NCBI RefSeq assembly: GCF_024763615.1 | Contig: NC_077222.1 | Coordinates: 28,334,001-28,398,000 of the forward strand | DNA from: Phlebotomus papatasi | Lineage: Eukaryota > Arthropoda > Insecta > Diptera > Psychodidae | Direction of reading: 5' to 3' | DNA: 64,000 nt | Shown: piece after piece, positions 22,462 through 35,848 of the stretch | Position numbering within the stretch: the stretch's first letter is position 1 | Layout of the letters: each line of letters opens with the position of its first letter | Notes under the pieces: model-generated | Databases searched by the model: none | What the model saw: only the letters and a program-made list of their open reading frames with translations | What the model was told of the DNA's origin: nothing | Program-made: the position numbers and the translations under genes

Positions 22462-24314
22462 TAACCGATTTAAAAGTTTTTTTTTTAAACCAATTAATGT
22501 GTGACCAAAATTTAATCCCAGAGACACATAAAATTATGCCCATATAAATATCTATAAATGATAATTTGACCTTATCTTTATAGTTAGGACATTCATAATT
22601 TCAAATAAAATAATCAAGGCTGTAAATTCTACTGAAATTTGACTTAAACTTAACGATAAAAAGCAATAGAATGTAATTTTCAAAAAATATGTAGAACAAA
22701 AAAAATTTAAATAATCTTTTTTATTTGTTCTTAACGAGAAAGGTTAAAGATCCTGGATTTAAAGAACTTAATCTATTTTCGTTTCTCATTTACATATTTT
22801 AAAATAATTAATTAAGTATATATATTGGAAAAATTAAAAAAAAATATATTTTTTTTTAATTCCTTACAGTAAGGTCGGGTAACTGGATCGTTTTCCGAAG
22901 AGTGCTACTTAAACGCTTGTTTTTGGACTGATGAAATTCTTTTTTACTTCTTCTAAATCCATAGAATTATTCACTGTTTCATTCATAAACATAATATCAA
23001 AAAAATTATCAAAAATATTAAAGAAAATTTATAAAATAATGATAATACTGAAATAAGTCAGCATGCACTAACTGGGTCATCTTTTCACTAATTCACTTTT
23101 AATGAAACCTTTGGATTTAAAATATTTTTTCACAAGGAAAAAACAATAAATGTTTTCAATCAACCAACTGTCATTAGTGAAAATATCACTGACTAGAAAA
23201 TTTTTAGTGAAGAACCCAGCTGGCACAAGATTGAAATGAGTCGATAACATTCACTTATTTAATGGATAAAAATATTATTTTTGCTTTTTCTCAAACTTGA
23301 ATAGTTATATTATGTTACTGTAGTGACTGTATTACGGAAATAGAAATAAAAATATTATTTTAAGTGGATTAGTAGTCATAAACGATCCAGATAGCGAAGC
23401 GCCCGGATTAGCACACTTGACTGTATTTAATTTTTTTAATGTACTATTTCATTCATTTATATTCAAGTAAAATGCCACAAGAATCTATTAGCCAGAACAG
23501 ATCAAGTAATATTCTATTACCGCCCTACTTGTAATCAATGCTGCCCTATATTAAATTCAATTTTAGCTATAGCCATTGTCTTTGGATCCAAAGATAATGC
23601 TATAGACGTAATGTACACTATTACACTATTATTTCGCAATATGTAGGAAAAAAGTTGTCTAAACTTTCTGAATAAGCGCTACTAGCTGTTTTCAATGAGA
23701 ATAATTAATTAAATGTGCATAGCATGACATAGATTCATGATCAAAACTACGCCAAAACCTAAAGTAGGTTTTTTAGTAATAAAAACAAGTCCTTACGATT
23801 TTAATTTTAGCGAATTTAACGTAACCTAGTCATATCTGGGGCCTCTGAAAGTCACATGACTGAAAGTGGACAATTGTCAAGAAGAAATACGATATTATAC
23901 TTCTAACCCAGAACCTGGATTATAAGCTACCGGAGTATTATAAGCAGTTTGTTGGCAAAGTATGCGATGTTCACAATATTGGCTCTAAACAAGTTTATTA
24001 ATCTTGCCAAAAAATGTACAAAGCAAAGTCTGTGAGAACAATGACTCTAATACGCCAACTAATTCAGTTTTCAACATAAATGGGAGAACTGTGCCAAATT
24101 TCGGACATGTTGAATAAGTTAGAAAGTCTTATGTAAAAAATGTAATATTTTAATACGACTTTCAGTACTTTGTTCCTTTTTTTTAGAAGTGTTACTTGGC
24201 ATCTTAAGAAGTACTTTCTCAGATTTGCTTTCTTTAAAATTATTCTTCACGATTAAAATTGAATAAAACTTGGAGTCCTTATGTAAAAATCACACATAGT
24301 AATCGTGTTCTATA
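22462..24314. other. Spacer without recognised gene
   Basis: AT-rich. Weak inverted pairs (CTGGATCGTT near 22885 with AACGATCCAG near 23385; CTGGGTCATC near 23072 with GAACCCAG near 23213) hint at eroded elements. Confidence 0.45.
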
Positions 24315-25109
24315 TCGGACACCAAGTTTGACGCAGTCTGTTTTCTTTCTGGAAGACTTTCAAAACAAATTCTACGAATTTGTTTGTTGAAATTCTACAA
24401 ATTCTATGATCTAAAGTTTTTGTATGTTATAACTGGGCCTAAGAGCTTTCGATCAGTACCAAACTTAAGGTACCTCGACCCTCCTGACCCGAGCTAGAAG
24501 GGGTCAAAAGTTCAATTTTCAAATGGACATATTTCCGGTTCTAATTATCGGAATTTGAAAAATTTCGGTGTTTTGTAAAGCTCTTGCGGATTACTACATC
24601 CCTTGTGGTACCCCAATTTCATCCGATTAAATCGACTGGACTCTATATCTAATGTTTATTATCCGATTTTAATGAACTTTTTTTTTCTTTCGTTGGTTTA
24701 TCTGCATACAGACTATTTAAAATAGAAAATTACCAGTGATAAGTACAGATAAGCTGATGGTAGCTGAGATTCTTTACAGGTGACCTCGAAATGCGTGCAA
24801 CTCTGGGTGCTTGCAATTCGGAATGTGTGAAAATTCGATTGTGAATTGAATTTTGGGGGTAAAAAATCGTGTCGATCCAATTTAATTCATTTCGATGGCC
24901 GAGAACCGTTTGCTCGACGAGATTCTTTACCCTCAAAATTCAATTCACAATCGAATTTTCACACATTCCGAGGTCACCTGTAAAGAATTTCAGCTACCAT
25001 AAGCTTATCTGGGCTTATCACTGGTCTTTTTGGCATCGTACAAAATCAAGAAACTGAAAAAAAAGTAAAAAAGAATATGGAGTTTTGAGGAACGAAGTTG
25101 GTGTCCGAT
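24315..25109. mobile_element. Foldback element with a nested 292-bp foldback
   Basis: Outer arms TATCGGACACCAAGTTTG and CGAAGTTGGTGTCCGATA. Inside lies a second palindrome (24733-25024). A family G-like end (CTGTGCCAAATTTCGGAC) lies just to the left at 24091 but has no clear partner. Confidence 0.65.
24733..25024. mobile_element. 292-bp palindromic MITE
   Basis: CCAGTGATAAG, then GATGGTAGCTGAGATTCTTT and ACAGGTGACCTCG, is mirrored on the right by CGAGGTCACCTGTAAAGAAT and CTTATCACTGG. The arms continue inward through TTCACACATTCCG and AATTCAATTCACAATCGAAT. Confidence 0.78.
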
Positions 25110-25770
25110 ATTGTAAGCAGTTTAAAATGTCGCACAGTGACGCAATCTATCAATGCTTCATCTAAAGAAACCGATCGTAGATGGTAGATCGGATCGGTAA
25201 AAATCATCCTTAAGTACAATTAAAAAAATAACGAACAGCAGGGGACAAAGTCACCCTCGGCGGCCAAAGTCATTTACATCTACTCAGATAAAAGTTTTGC
25301 CAAAATAGCAAGAAAAGTACATATGTATTATTTTGGAGCAACAATATGGGGATAACCTGACTTGCCAGGAACATTGCCGATCGCTGGTTCTCTTCCCTTA
25401 TGTCAAGTGATTTGGCCTAGATTAAATTTAAAGAAATTGAAATTCCTAATCAATTCTAACAGGTTTAACAGGTAAATGGGATTGTAATTTTGAAATATTT
25501 ATTTGAGTTTGAGATTTTTATGTTTTTATATAAATTCTTATTATATCTTTTTCAGAATTTCTAATATAGCCTTACACGGTCCGTGAATACGTTTTTGGGG
25601 AAACCAGTACTGAAGGCAGCGAGACACGCTACGCACTTGATTGAAATAAATATGAATTGAATTAAATGTCATAAATTGAAGTGTATTTATTATAATCTGT
25701 ACAGTACATTAATAAAATAATTCTCTTTTATTAAGGTCGAATACTGAATATCGAAATAAAGTTTTTAGTA

Positions 25771-25941
25771 GAGGGAAGTGGTGCACCTTGGAAATTAGGA
25801 TTTTTCCCCTATGCTTAAGTGGAACTGTGTCATATCATAATGTAATTTATTTTCACAATCTGTTAGTGCAGCTAAATTATATCACGATAAGGCTCAATTT
25901 TAGAAGAAAAATCCAAATTTCAAAGGTTCCCCACTTCCCCC
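25771..25941. mobile_element. Family E MITE
   Basis: GAGGGAAGTGGTGCACCTTG at the left; AAAGGTTCCCCACTTCCCCC at the right; TA flanks; 171 bp. Confidence 0.8.
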
Positions 25942-27113
25942 TATATAGATTTGGTCAAAACATTGAAAAATTCAATATTAAATTATTTAAAAAATAAATA
26001 ACTACCTTATACACTTTTTCTTTTAATTTTTGAAAATTAACAATAAATTTTAATATGTATATATATGCAAATATTTAGAGTATTTAGACTTTTATAAGAG
26101 AAAGTATAGTTGCACAATTTCTCAGCCAAAATATTACGAATTCACGTAATATCACCACCGTTTAAAATTATAATGTGCTTTTTAATCGATTTTGACAGCC
26201 AGTAAATTAATTGACTTTGCCCCGTGAGGGATATATAGCATAAACTTTGTTACTCAGTCCGTGTATATATTTAGTCTTTACCCTACACACCCCATCTCCA
26301 TACCTTCTTTTTCCTTTCTTAGTTTATCTTAATAGCATGCACAGGAGACTCCGATAGTATGGGTATATGGGGAAAGTTACGGAAACACCATTAAACGTTT
26401 ATGAAATTCAAAACTACGTAATTGAGTTCTAATACGAGACTAAAGAAATGAGATTTTAATCAAATTTACATCTAAAGTAAAAACGTCAACTCGCCATTTC
26501 ACCCAAGAAATAATATATACTGTTGCTTCCTCTTGCCAAAAAAAAACAAAAAGAAAATTTACCATCGTCACAACATTTTACGATATCTATACCACGTTGT
26601 AGAGCAGTATAGGGCTAGTCTTCTTTTCTTTTTACTCCATCTCGCCAGGAAGAAACCAGAATTGAGATGTAATAAAGGAATTTGTCGATGGATTTGCAAA
26701 AGCGAAACAGGGAAAAAAACTGAGGAGAAAGAAGACAAAATTATTTAATATTGCTAAGTGCGCAGACATAAAAAAAACTTGTAAAACTTTTAATGGTCAC
26801 AAAGTCTTGTGGGTATAAGGTTGGTTTATTATTTTCTTATTTGAGGTACTGTTTGGACTTTTGGGCCAATGGGTCAAAAGTGAAATTTTATGGTCAATCA
26901 AATTTCGATGGAAGGGGCAGAGGGAGACATTTTTAAGGGGCATACCAAAAGTCCTGAGTCTTTTAAGACTTTATGCAAATTTATTGAAATTCAGAAAGTA
27001 AAGCTTTCGGGTTTTCTGGTTCGGGTATCCCTAAACTGTCTATTCTGAATGGACCATGCTGATGAATAAACATCAGATGCTCCATTCGCCGCTATAGGTA
27101 GTTGTGGCGCTTT

Positions 27114-27139
27114 TTGAGAGCTTTTGCGCAAGCTCTCAA
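27114..27139. other. Perfect 10-bp stem hairpin
   Basis: TTGAGAGCTT-TTGCGC-AAGCTCTCAA. It stands in a GC-richer block (27000-27560) with few transposons. Function unknown. Confidence 0.4.
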
Positions 27140-27914
27140 TTATTCCTATGCCATCGTACTGACTGTGCATTGGGAGGTGGATAGGAAGGGATCATTTTCG
27201 AGGGAATTGCTCCTCTTAGCGAACAGTCAAAGTTCATAAAGTTCATCAGTATTAAACTGTATGCTGCTGTGCTCGGACTCAAAGTTGCAATACAGGACGC
27301 CTGTATAAGTAACCAAACGTCTCTACAGTGTGAGCGATTCTATTGTGTGTCATCAATTTCACATTTGAGTGCACAGAAGTGCTATTGCTTAAGCGATATC
27401 CACGATATTGTGACGCTTTTTTTTCTCTCTGAAATCCCTGAATCTGGCGTGAAAAGTTGATACCTACCGGGACAAGGGAATTCAATTTACTTTCCGGATG
27501 ACCCTTCCGTATTGGATGATTTCACAAAGGGTGAAAGTCGATTTGGTGACGCGAGAAGTGCGTTGGGACTGTTAAATGTGTATTGATAAACGATATACAA
27601 TAACGATTTGGTATCACCCAAAGTAAAGTGTCAAGTGAAATGTAAAGAAAAAAAAAAGTTATATAAATGAGATTTATTTGGAGTGCGGGATTATGGTAAT
27701 GGGAAAAAAATAAACTGTATAAGTATGTTTTGAATATATGCGTGTGGCACAGTTGGGAGGGACTGTGTTTATTTTGGCGGGAAAAAGCTCAATCCCCGCG
27801 CACATTCCAAAATCAGCATATTAGTCGAATTATACTCTTTCATGCGGTACAACTTTATTACAATGTGGCAGATTGTTAGTGTTTGAGAGGACTAAATGCG
27901 GAGTTGACGGAGAA

Positions 27915-27952
27915 TGATGCTGATGATGAGAATGATGGTGGTGATGAAGTGA
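27915..27952 (+). repeat. Imperfect GAT microsatellite
   Basis: GATGCTGATGATGAGAATGA, then TGGTGGTGATGAAGTG. Short and interrupted. Confidence 0.6.
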
Positions 27953-29155
27953 TCATATCTTTTCCCGATTGGATTATGCTTAATGTTGGGAAACACTTGA
28001 TAAACATTCTGTGGAAATGTTGTGGATTATTGTGCTGATAATTGGAGATTTATTTTCGTTTTCTCCGGGTATGGACATTTTTACATCTTTTTAATTTATT
28101 CCACCTCATGAAAATTTTCAAACTTACATTTATTATCACCCAAAAGTTGACAACAGATTTTAAACAAAAGTCCCTCCCTCATCCACCTACTCGTACCGAT
28201 TTACCATAAGATAGTATCTCCAGTAGGAAGCTTTAGGAGAGAAGCATGTTATAAATTTTAAGGAGCATTGTTTGCAAATATTGTGAACTTTTTGAAACAT
28301 TTTTTTAATAAAATAAAATAAGACAAATGGAAACTTTTTATCCTCCAAGTTAGTATTTTTTTTTAATTTCTTATCTCTCTTTTGCCATCAGTATAGTAAA
28401 ACAATAACCCCAAACCGTCGAAAAAGAAACTCATTTGCGAAGAAAGAAAAATTGATCGTTTTGAAATAAAAACTTTGCAGGAGTTATATGCCAGGTACTT
28501 TTTTCTCCGATTCTTTTCTCATTTTAATCATCATAAAACGTAATTATACTACATCATTTTTATACCATCTCTTTCAGTTCCCTCATCGCGAAATGGGAAA
28601 CAGAGGGATGGTAAATGTATAGATAAATCAAATCAACTATATAGAAAAATTGATTATGTTTCCTTCTTCATTAAGCAACTGAAAATTACATTTGAACTTC
28701 CATAAACGACTCTTTAAGTAGAAGAGAAGGGAGATACTTTTTTATAATATCATTTTAGAGCTTTAAAGTGCAGTAAGTCTTTTATGCGACCTAAAGTTGT
28801 CAGTACAATGCAACTGATAAACAATGAAATTGTTATATTTAACACGAGCTTCAGACTGGAAGTATAGTCCAGTTATCAAAGGTCTGGATATTCTAAATTA
28901 TAAGCATTTTATTGATTTCTCAAAATCAAATCAATCATTTCTCTTTATCCTAATCTACATCAATAATGTCTGATAAGAATTTAAGAAGTTAAGCCATATG
29001 GTTAAAATTAATTTAAAAATCGTGTAAGATAGTCAACAGTTCGCAGATCTGATCAAAGGCTTTAAATTTTGATAATCCAAAGAAAGAATTAATTATCCTT
29101 ATTAAATCATAATTAAGTCAGAATTTCTTCAAAAATCACGTTTTTATTAAAATTA

Positions 29156-30338
29156 ACACTAAAGCTATCGACCATTTTTAGTCATTTTTCCTACACAGTA
29201 AGAAAATGTGTAAAATTTTATTACTATATAATAGTACAAAATCGACCATTTAAGTGTTTAATTTAAAAATGTTTAAAAATGCACAACATTTTGGCAATTT
29301 ACTGTCACGTGATTGAAAATTACCACTATTATAGTCGAAAAATTTTCAACAATGTTGTTTAATTTGAAAATGTGTAAAATTTTAACACTATAATAGTGTG
29401 AAATTGGATAAATTAATTATTTAATTGCGATCTGTGTAAAATTTCTCACAATTATATAGTCGTAAATTCTTTTTTAACAATGTTTCTTGATTTAAAACTG
29501 TTGAAAAAATCTAAAAATTAGCACTATTATAGTAGGATTATAGTTTTTCACATTATTTATTATAGTGTGAAAAAATACACAACTTGATAGTATTTTTTGT
29601 CACATGATCCAAAATTAACACTATTATAGTTTGATCATAATTTTTTACACTATTATTCTGTGAAGCCTTGTGTATTTCAACCAAAGTTGTTAAATTTTTA
29701 AACAAAAGTTGTTGAATTTTGACACAAAATTTGTTGAATTTTTAAACAAAAGTTGTGTAAAATTGTTGAATTTCCATTTAAGACATATACTTCAGTCGAG
29801 ATGCCTTTCAATGGGGAAAAGTCATATAGAACATCAAATATTTATATGCATAATAAGTATATCGTGAAGATTCGAGCATCAGATGTAATCATCTCGTATT
29901 AAGGGGTATCCCGAGTACAGGAAAAAAACATTACAAATGTCTAAAATGGCAACACAAATTCAATAATCTTTAAATTCAACAACTCCAAATTCAACAACTT
30001 GAAATTCAACAACTTTAAATTAAACAATTTTAAATTAAACATTTTCTCCAAATTTAACACTATAATAGTGGTGTGAAAGATTACACACTATAAGAGTGTT
30101 AATTTTTTTTACTGTGTAGGGCGCTCAGTCAAATGACAGACCGTGGTAAGTAGGATACTCAACCAATTTTTCTTGGAAAAAAAGAAAAAAAATAAAATTT
30201 TTAAACACTGAAAAATATATTACATGCATATTTTAAGAAAATCATAAAATTTGAGAGAGACATTGTACAGTTTAGATATGTGTTAAATTTAAATATTTTT
30301 AAACCGGTCAATTTGACTGGTCTTGGTAGCTGTAGTGT
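29156..30338. mobile_element. Family P element split by a large foldback
   Basis: ACACTAAAGCTATCGACC at the left; GGTAGCTGTAGTGT at the right; TA flanks. The right half (CCGTGGTAAGTAGGATACTC, TTTTAAACCGGTCAATTTGA) matches the inverted copy at 46480-46715. Confidence 0.78.
29190..30120. mobile_element. 931-bp foldback with internal repeats, nested in family P
   Basis: CCTACACAGTAAGAAAA and TTTTTTTACTGTGTAGG are the inverted ends. Inside, CACTATTATAGT-type units and AAGTTGTTGAATTTT / AAATTCAACAACTT units recur in both orientations, so the whole element can fold on itself several ways. Confidence 0.75.
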
Positions 30339-30422
30339 TATAGAAGTTAAGCCGTTTTGCTAAACCTCAGATCTGAAATCCACATAAGCGTTAATAAAAT
30401 TAGCGAAAACTGTTCAAACATA

Positions 30423-30636
30423 GGAGGAAGTGGGGCACTTTTAAATTAGGGCAGTTTGGAAATTGGGCTTTTTTCTCTTATTATTAAATGAAACTGAACC
30501 TTACCGTGACATAATTTAGCTCCACAAACCAATTGCGCATTTAAATTAAATTATAACAATGTTCAATTCCATTTAAAAAGTGGAGAAAAAAGTCTAATTT
30601 CAGAGATACTCCATTTTAAAGGTGGTCCACTTTCCC
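30423..30636. mobile_element. Family E MITE
   Basis: GGAGGAAGTGGGGCACTTTT at the left; AAAGGTGGTCCACTTTCCC at the right; TA flanks. Confidence 0.82.
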
Positions 30637-30958
30637 TACTTCATAAACACGAAAAAGATTTTGAAAAAGACATTTTTCAATAAAACTTCTATTCTCGAGG
30701 AGCATTCTATATGCATCTTATGTACTTGACTATCATACAATGAATAAAGAAATAAAATTGGTATACAGGGAGGGCACTTACTGATTGGGCAGTATTTTGG
30801 TAAAAATTGTCAGTAAAAACAAAAATAGGTAAGTAATAAAAATATGAATAGCAAAGGTAAAAATTAAGAAGCTATAAACCATTTTAATTTTTCACTAACG
30901 AAAATGGATTTTTTTACTTACCAAAATTGAGTTTTTCACTGGTTAATTTGAATTTTTA

Positions 30959-31211
30959 CACTGAGAAAGAAACGGGGGTGCGATTAACTCTTTTCCTCAT
31001 AACCTTAACACTTTTTTGGTGTAAAAATATATCAACATTTTTTAATGATAATTTTACATCTTCTTAAGGGTAAAACTAACATGAAAAAGGGTAAGTTTAA
31101 CCCCTAATATACCTAAAAAGCATAATATTTACACCGATTTCGGATCTATACTGCAGGGTAAATTTAACATTTTCGGAATGTTATTTTAACTTTTTCGGAT
31201 TTCTCTCAGTG
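30959..31211. mobile_element. Family J MITE, complete
   Basis: CACTGAGAAAGAAAC at the left; TTTTTCGGATTTCTCTCAGTG at the right is split here as TTTTTCGGAT plus TTCTCTCAGTG; TA flanks; 253 bp. It is inverted relative to the copy at 51623. Confidence 0.85.
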
Positions 31212-32224
31212 TAGTTACCAAATTTGCTAATTACTGAAAGGATTTTTCGTAGATGGACTTTTTAAAGAAAAAAATATAAAACCTAAAATTGGCCAAAAGC
31301 ACTTACTCTACCCTATAACCCTAACATCCAAAGTGTCTATTGGAATTTTATGTAGTCCATGCGATATTTCCTTGGTTATTAACTTTGTAAAAAGGGTAAT
31401 TTGTGATCTCTAAAACAAATCTGTATTCTTTGAGAGTAGAAAATCCATGAAATGGCACTTTGCCACTAGCATCCTAAAAATAGGGTAATTTGAGCCATAA
31501 ATTTTACAGATTCAAATGTTCAACATAGGTTTAAATTATTTTACTAAAATATACATATATTTATTGCATTTATGCTCAATAAATAGCTTTTATAACCTAG
31601 CTATAAAAACCAACTGTAAAACTAATTACGGAAAGGTTGAATAGTTTCAGGCGTGGTTGAACTTAGTGTTCTTGAATGCAGTTCATAAACAGAAAATTAA
31701 ATTGAATTGAATAAACATTAGGCTAATGAGTTCAAAAATAAAACTTCAGGTACTTGATACTGGCTCCGCCTTTTCCTAATGAATTAAGCGTATTTATGGC
31801 ATGCAATATAAATATTATTTTTCTTTAATTAATAACCTAGCCCATGTTAAAAATAAAAAATTAAGTAATTATATTTTTTAAGGAATAACAAGAAAACAAT
31901 TATAAAGAAAACAAGAAAACAGTTATAACTAAAATTGAATTTAAGGAAAAATATAAAAATTATAGAAGTAATATTAAGGTAAATTTTTGAAAAGTATTTT
32001 TGAATGTAACATTAGAATCAGAAGTCTTAGACTCACTATACTATTATGATCGAGAAGCATCTTAAACTTACTGAAATACAATACATTTAAAAGAATGATT
32101 TCTCTTAATCCGATAATTGAGGAAAAGTTACGGCTTTGCAAACTTATATCTTTTCCAAATATTTTTATTCTTCCCTAGTTTCATTCTTTTTTTTTAATAA
32201 TTGAATATTTTTCACTGATTCCAG
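31212..32224. other. Spacer without recognised gene
   Basis: Very AT-rich; nothing recognised. Confidence 0.5.
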
Positions 32225-32550
32225 CGTAAATCCAGAAAGCCAAAATCCTGAACACCAAAACGAAAGCCAAAATCTCGAAAATCAAACTGCTAAAAGGCAA
32301 AATTCTAAATGTGTCAAAATTTTGTATAGCCAAAATTCTGAAAACTCAAAATCTCGAATGGGTTAATATCCGCAAAAGCCATAATCCAAGACGCCAAAAT
32401 ATAGAAAAGCCAAAATCCCGAAAGCCGAGATTCTGAATGAGTCAAAATCACGAAAAGTCAAAGTTCCGAAAAGTCGAAATCCCGAGCACCAAAATCTCAT
32501 AAAGCCAAGATCCCGAAAGCCAAAATTCCGAATTAACCAGTATTCCAAAA
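32225..32550 (+). repeat. Minisatellite (AAAGCCAAAATCCCG units)
   Basis: About twenty degenerate units of 12-16 bases around AAAGCCAAAATCCCG. The minus-strand frame at 32363-32548 (FRDFGF-like repeats) is a translation of this array, not a gene. Confidence 0.85.
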
Positions 32551-33170
32551 TATGGGAAAGAAATTCTATTCTATGTGGGGCAATTCTATATGACTTAAGT
32601 TTTCTTTACGACTTTATTTTCTAAACGGAATGAGCTTTTTTCCAAAATTACTATGTCCAGATAATTACCTTTGAAAACTAGTATGTAATCTGAAAATACA
32701 CATAACTCCTAAATTGTACTTGAGTATCCTGAAAAATCTTAATTTCTTAAAGTTATGCTTGAATAAAAATACTGCACTGTTCCCTATCCTGAATAGATTT
32801 AATTTACTCGATAACCCTTTTGAAAAATTATTGGTACAACCAAATTGTAAAGCATACCTACAATTATGCACCATCATAACAGTGATCAAAATTTAAAACT
32901 TACAATGCGATAGCACAATCACAATCAGTGGATTAAGTAAAAAATGCGAGCAGAAGCAATTCCATACAGTTACATTTTTTAATACTATAGGCAATTGTTG
33001 TTAAAACTGAAAAGTCTCATATATTGCAGGATGGACAGATTATTTTAAATACTATATGTTGTAAAACATTTATTGCACGCTCTACCAAAAAATGTTTCAA
33101 TTCAAGTAGAAATCAATGTTTTTCGCTTTTTTCAGTAACTAGTCATATAACCAGTTTGATTTCAATATTA
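32551..33170. other. Spacer without recognised gene
   Basis: AT-rich; opposing short frames at 32665-32896 are shadows of each other without motifs. Confidence 0.45.
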
Positions 33171-33789
33171 GGGGGAAGTGGGGGCCCTTTGAATTGGGGC
33201 ACCATTGAGGGCTTTTCCTCTTATTTTGAAATGGAACTGAACCTTACTATGATATAATTTACCTTTACGATGTGAAGCTGAATTTGATTACAATAATGCT
33301 TAGTTCCATATAGGGTAAGTGTGCCAAATTTCGGCATAGTTGCATGGAAGCGCCAAGGTCTCAAGTTTTAAATACAAATTGAATAATTTTATTACTTTTT
33401 CTTAAGGCGTGTTGCTTGGAACCTTGTAGACAGTTCATCATTTTTATTTACTCTAAAATCATTCTTAATATATTTTAAAATGAATAAAAATGTTGACATA
33501 GCTTTGGTGCCTTATTTCGGCCACCTTCATCCTCATAGTTCTTTGCCCATCGGGAATTCTTCAAATGTCTTTTTCACGTCATCTTGTTTGTCGAAGCTAC
33601 ATTTTTTGTTATTCTTTTGCATTGTATAATCTCTAGAGTATGTAAAAACCAAAAATTCATGAAAATTTGAGGAACAAAAAATGTGGCCGGAATTGTAAGC
33701 TGGCCGGTATTTGGCACACTTACCCTAAGAATAGGAGAATAAAACCCTATTTTAAAGGTACCCGAATTTAAAGGTGTCCCACTTCCACC
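33171..33789. mobile_element. Family E MITE with a nested family G element
   Basis: GGGGGAAGTGGGGGCCCTTT at the left; AAAGGTGTCCCACTTCCACC at the right; TA flanks. The family G element at 33313-33725 lies in its middle. Confidence 0.85.
33313..33725 (-). mobile_element. Family G element, copy 3, nested in family E
   Basis: GGGTAAGTGTGCCAAATTTC at the left; CCGGTATTTGGCACACTTAC plus CC at the right; TA flanks; 413 bp. The 29-codon frame is on the minus strand at 33533-33622. Confidence 0.88.
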
Positions 33790-34776
33790 TACTATGAAAA
33801 ATATCATATTCCATTATTAGATTGTCCAAAATAAATATATATTCAAAATTCCTTCTTCAATGACCGTCAAGATGCAGTTAATACAGTTGCTAATAAAAGC
33901 GACAAAATGCATGCGATAGATTGACCTGCATCGTCTATGTTGATATGAACGTTAATATAATATTTATACAAATAATTGCTCAACATTAGATGCTCTACCA
34001 TATATAAAAGCACTTAATCTGTAAAATTTTTATACACATTCAACTTTTGTCGCACGGCTTAAATAAATTATATTAAGTCATGCGATTTAAAAAGTCTTTA
34101 CCCTGAGAAAAACTCGTGTAGGGTAAAGTTTTGAGAAATAAAATTTTTATTATTAATTAAAAAAGTTTGGAGAACCAATTGGCATGAAGACTTCTCAAAA
34201 TAATCATTATAATTGAATTTTGTTTGAGTTTTCAACTTGAAGAGGTTAACATGGGTAAAATCAATTAAAATGAGTTTTGTCTATTTCTGCACAAAAAAAA
34301 AACATTTATCATTTAGCTGAGTATCCATAAATGTTACAAGAATGTTATTTCTGTATTTTATCGCCTGTTGCATTAATGCTTTTTAGCAGAAAAAACTTCA
34401 CATAAGTTGTAATTACAGAAGAGAAACATAAAATACGAACATTACAGAATCTTTTTTGCTTACTCTCATTGTAACTCATGAGATTTTAGTTTAACGCAAA
34501 ATTAAAGAAATGTTGAATATAATAAGACGGGCAGTATTAAGAATAAAAAAATAGGAATTCACACTGTACTTAAATAAACATAAACAATATTAATGTATAG
34601 TACAACATCTCATACTACTAAAAAGCGACTGTAGACATGCATTATTATATTTTCTTATGCAAAGATAGGGCAGTCAGATAATCAGTCTCATGGTGTTATC
34701 ACACTTGCAAATTAAAATTGTAATGCGATTGACATTAATAATAATCGTTAATGAGCGTTCAATTGTGTGATTTGTA
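33790..34776. other. Spacer without recognised gene
   Basis: AT-rich; nothing recognised. Confidence 0.5.
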
Positions 34777-34973
34777 GGGGAAGCGGGGCAACTTTGAAAT
34801 ACAGCTTTTTTCTACTCTTTTTAAATGTAACTGAGCCTTATCGCAATGTAATTTCGCTTCATGATTGATTTGTGGAGCAAAATTTTAATCACGATAAGGT
34901 TCAGTTCAATTTAAAAATAGCGGAAAATTATATTTCTAAGGTGCCCCAATTCAAAGGTACCTAATTTTTACTT
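34777..34973. mobile_element. Family E MITE, decayed right end
   Basis: GGGGAAGCGGGGCAACTTTG at the left; GGTGCCCCAATTCAAAGGTA near the right; the last bases have drifted. Confidence 0.7.
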
Positions 34974-35147
34974 TATATTACTTTATTATATTTCTACTTG
35001 ACGTAGAATTGACCTAATTATTGATAAAAAGGTAGACGCAAAAAATGATTAAGTTATCTCAAAGCATATTTCGAAAAATTAAGGCGATTCTTATTTCCTA
35101 TTAACCTTATTTATTTAAACCACGGGTGGAATGATAACTTTTCGACG

Positions 35148-35345
35148 CAATCGAATCGATAGTATCGATAAATCATCTGTTAGATTAAGAGAATGTCGAT
35201 TTTTTACACATTGTTAGACCATTCATTGTACATTCTTAAAAGAATGTGACCGTTGATTAATATCTATACTATAGTTACGGGAAGTACAGGTATCGTTTAA
35301 ATTTTCCAGAATAGATAGTCGATAATATCGAAAATAAGTTATCGT
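35148..35345. repeat. Dispersed repeat S, copy 2
   Basis: Contains AATCGAATCGATAGTATCGA and ACATTCTTAAAAGAATGTGA, then GATAGTCGATAATATCGAAA. The inverted TCGATA motifs at its two sides suggest a foldback, not proven. Confidence 0.5.
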
Positions 35346-35848
35346 GTCACAGCAGTTTTTGCAGGCCATGTCTACCATTTTATTTAAATCGGTAAACACA
35401 TGTTTGTTTAAATTAGCCTTCTGAACTTTATGTTGTCACATTAAAAATTTAAAAAGAATTGCGTTAATTTTTCATATTAATGGTTTAAGGCAATATAAAT
35501 TGATTTTTGTGGGCTAAGTCTACCTTTTTTATCAATAAATAGATCAAACTTCGAATATTAAGTGGTCAGAAGAACAAATTACACATTTGAACGCTCATTA
35601 GCGATTTTATTAATGTGTATGAAATTAAAATTTTAATGATAAATTGTGATGCTAGTGTTATTATAACATATCCCGTTGAATTAAGTGCTGTAAGGCTTAC
35701 TGGACTGGATCAGAAAACCTAAAACCCGTTGGGAGTTCGAACGTTTATACCGACGAGTTTAATAATAGTTCCAATTCCAACGTTCTGACATCGTGAAATT
35801 CCTCAAAAACACAAAAATTCACTTTTTTAACAAAACATTTACACACTA

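Larger units (their letters stand above)
25942..29155. other. Spacer with a GC-richer, transposon-poor block
   Basis: No gene recognised. The block 27000-28070 is the longest part of the left half with few transposon ends and higher GC. It contains the hairpin at 27114 and the GAT microsatellite, and could be regulatory or a non-coding exon. Confidence 0.45.

Noticed and set aside
23068..23221. Possible MITE between CTGGGTCATC and GAACCCAG
   Set aside because: The arms match poorly and no flanking duplication is seen.
27494..27576. Short plus-strand frame starting MTLPYWMISQRVKVDLV
   Set aside because: Only about 24 codons, with no splice or conservation evidence.
32363..32548. Minus-strand frame with FRDFGF-type repeats
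   Set aside because: It is a translation of the 12-16 bp minisatellite.
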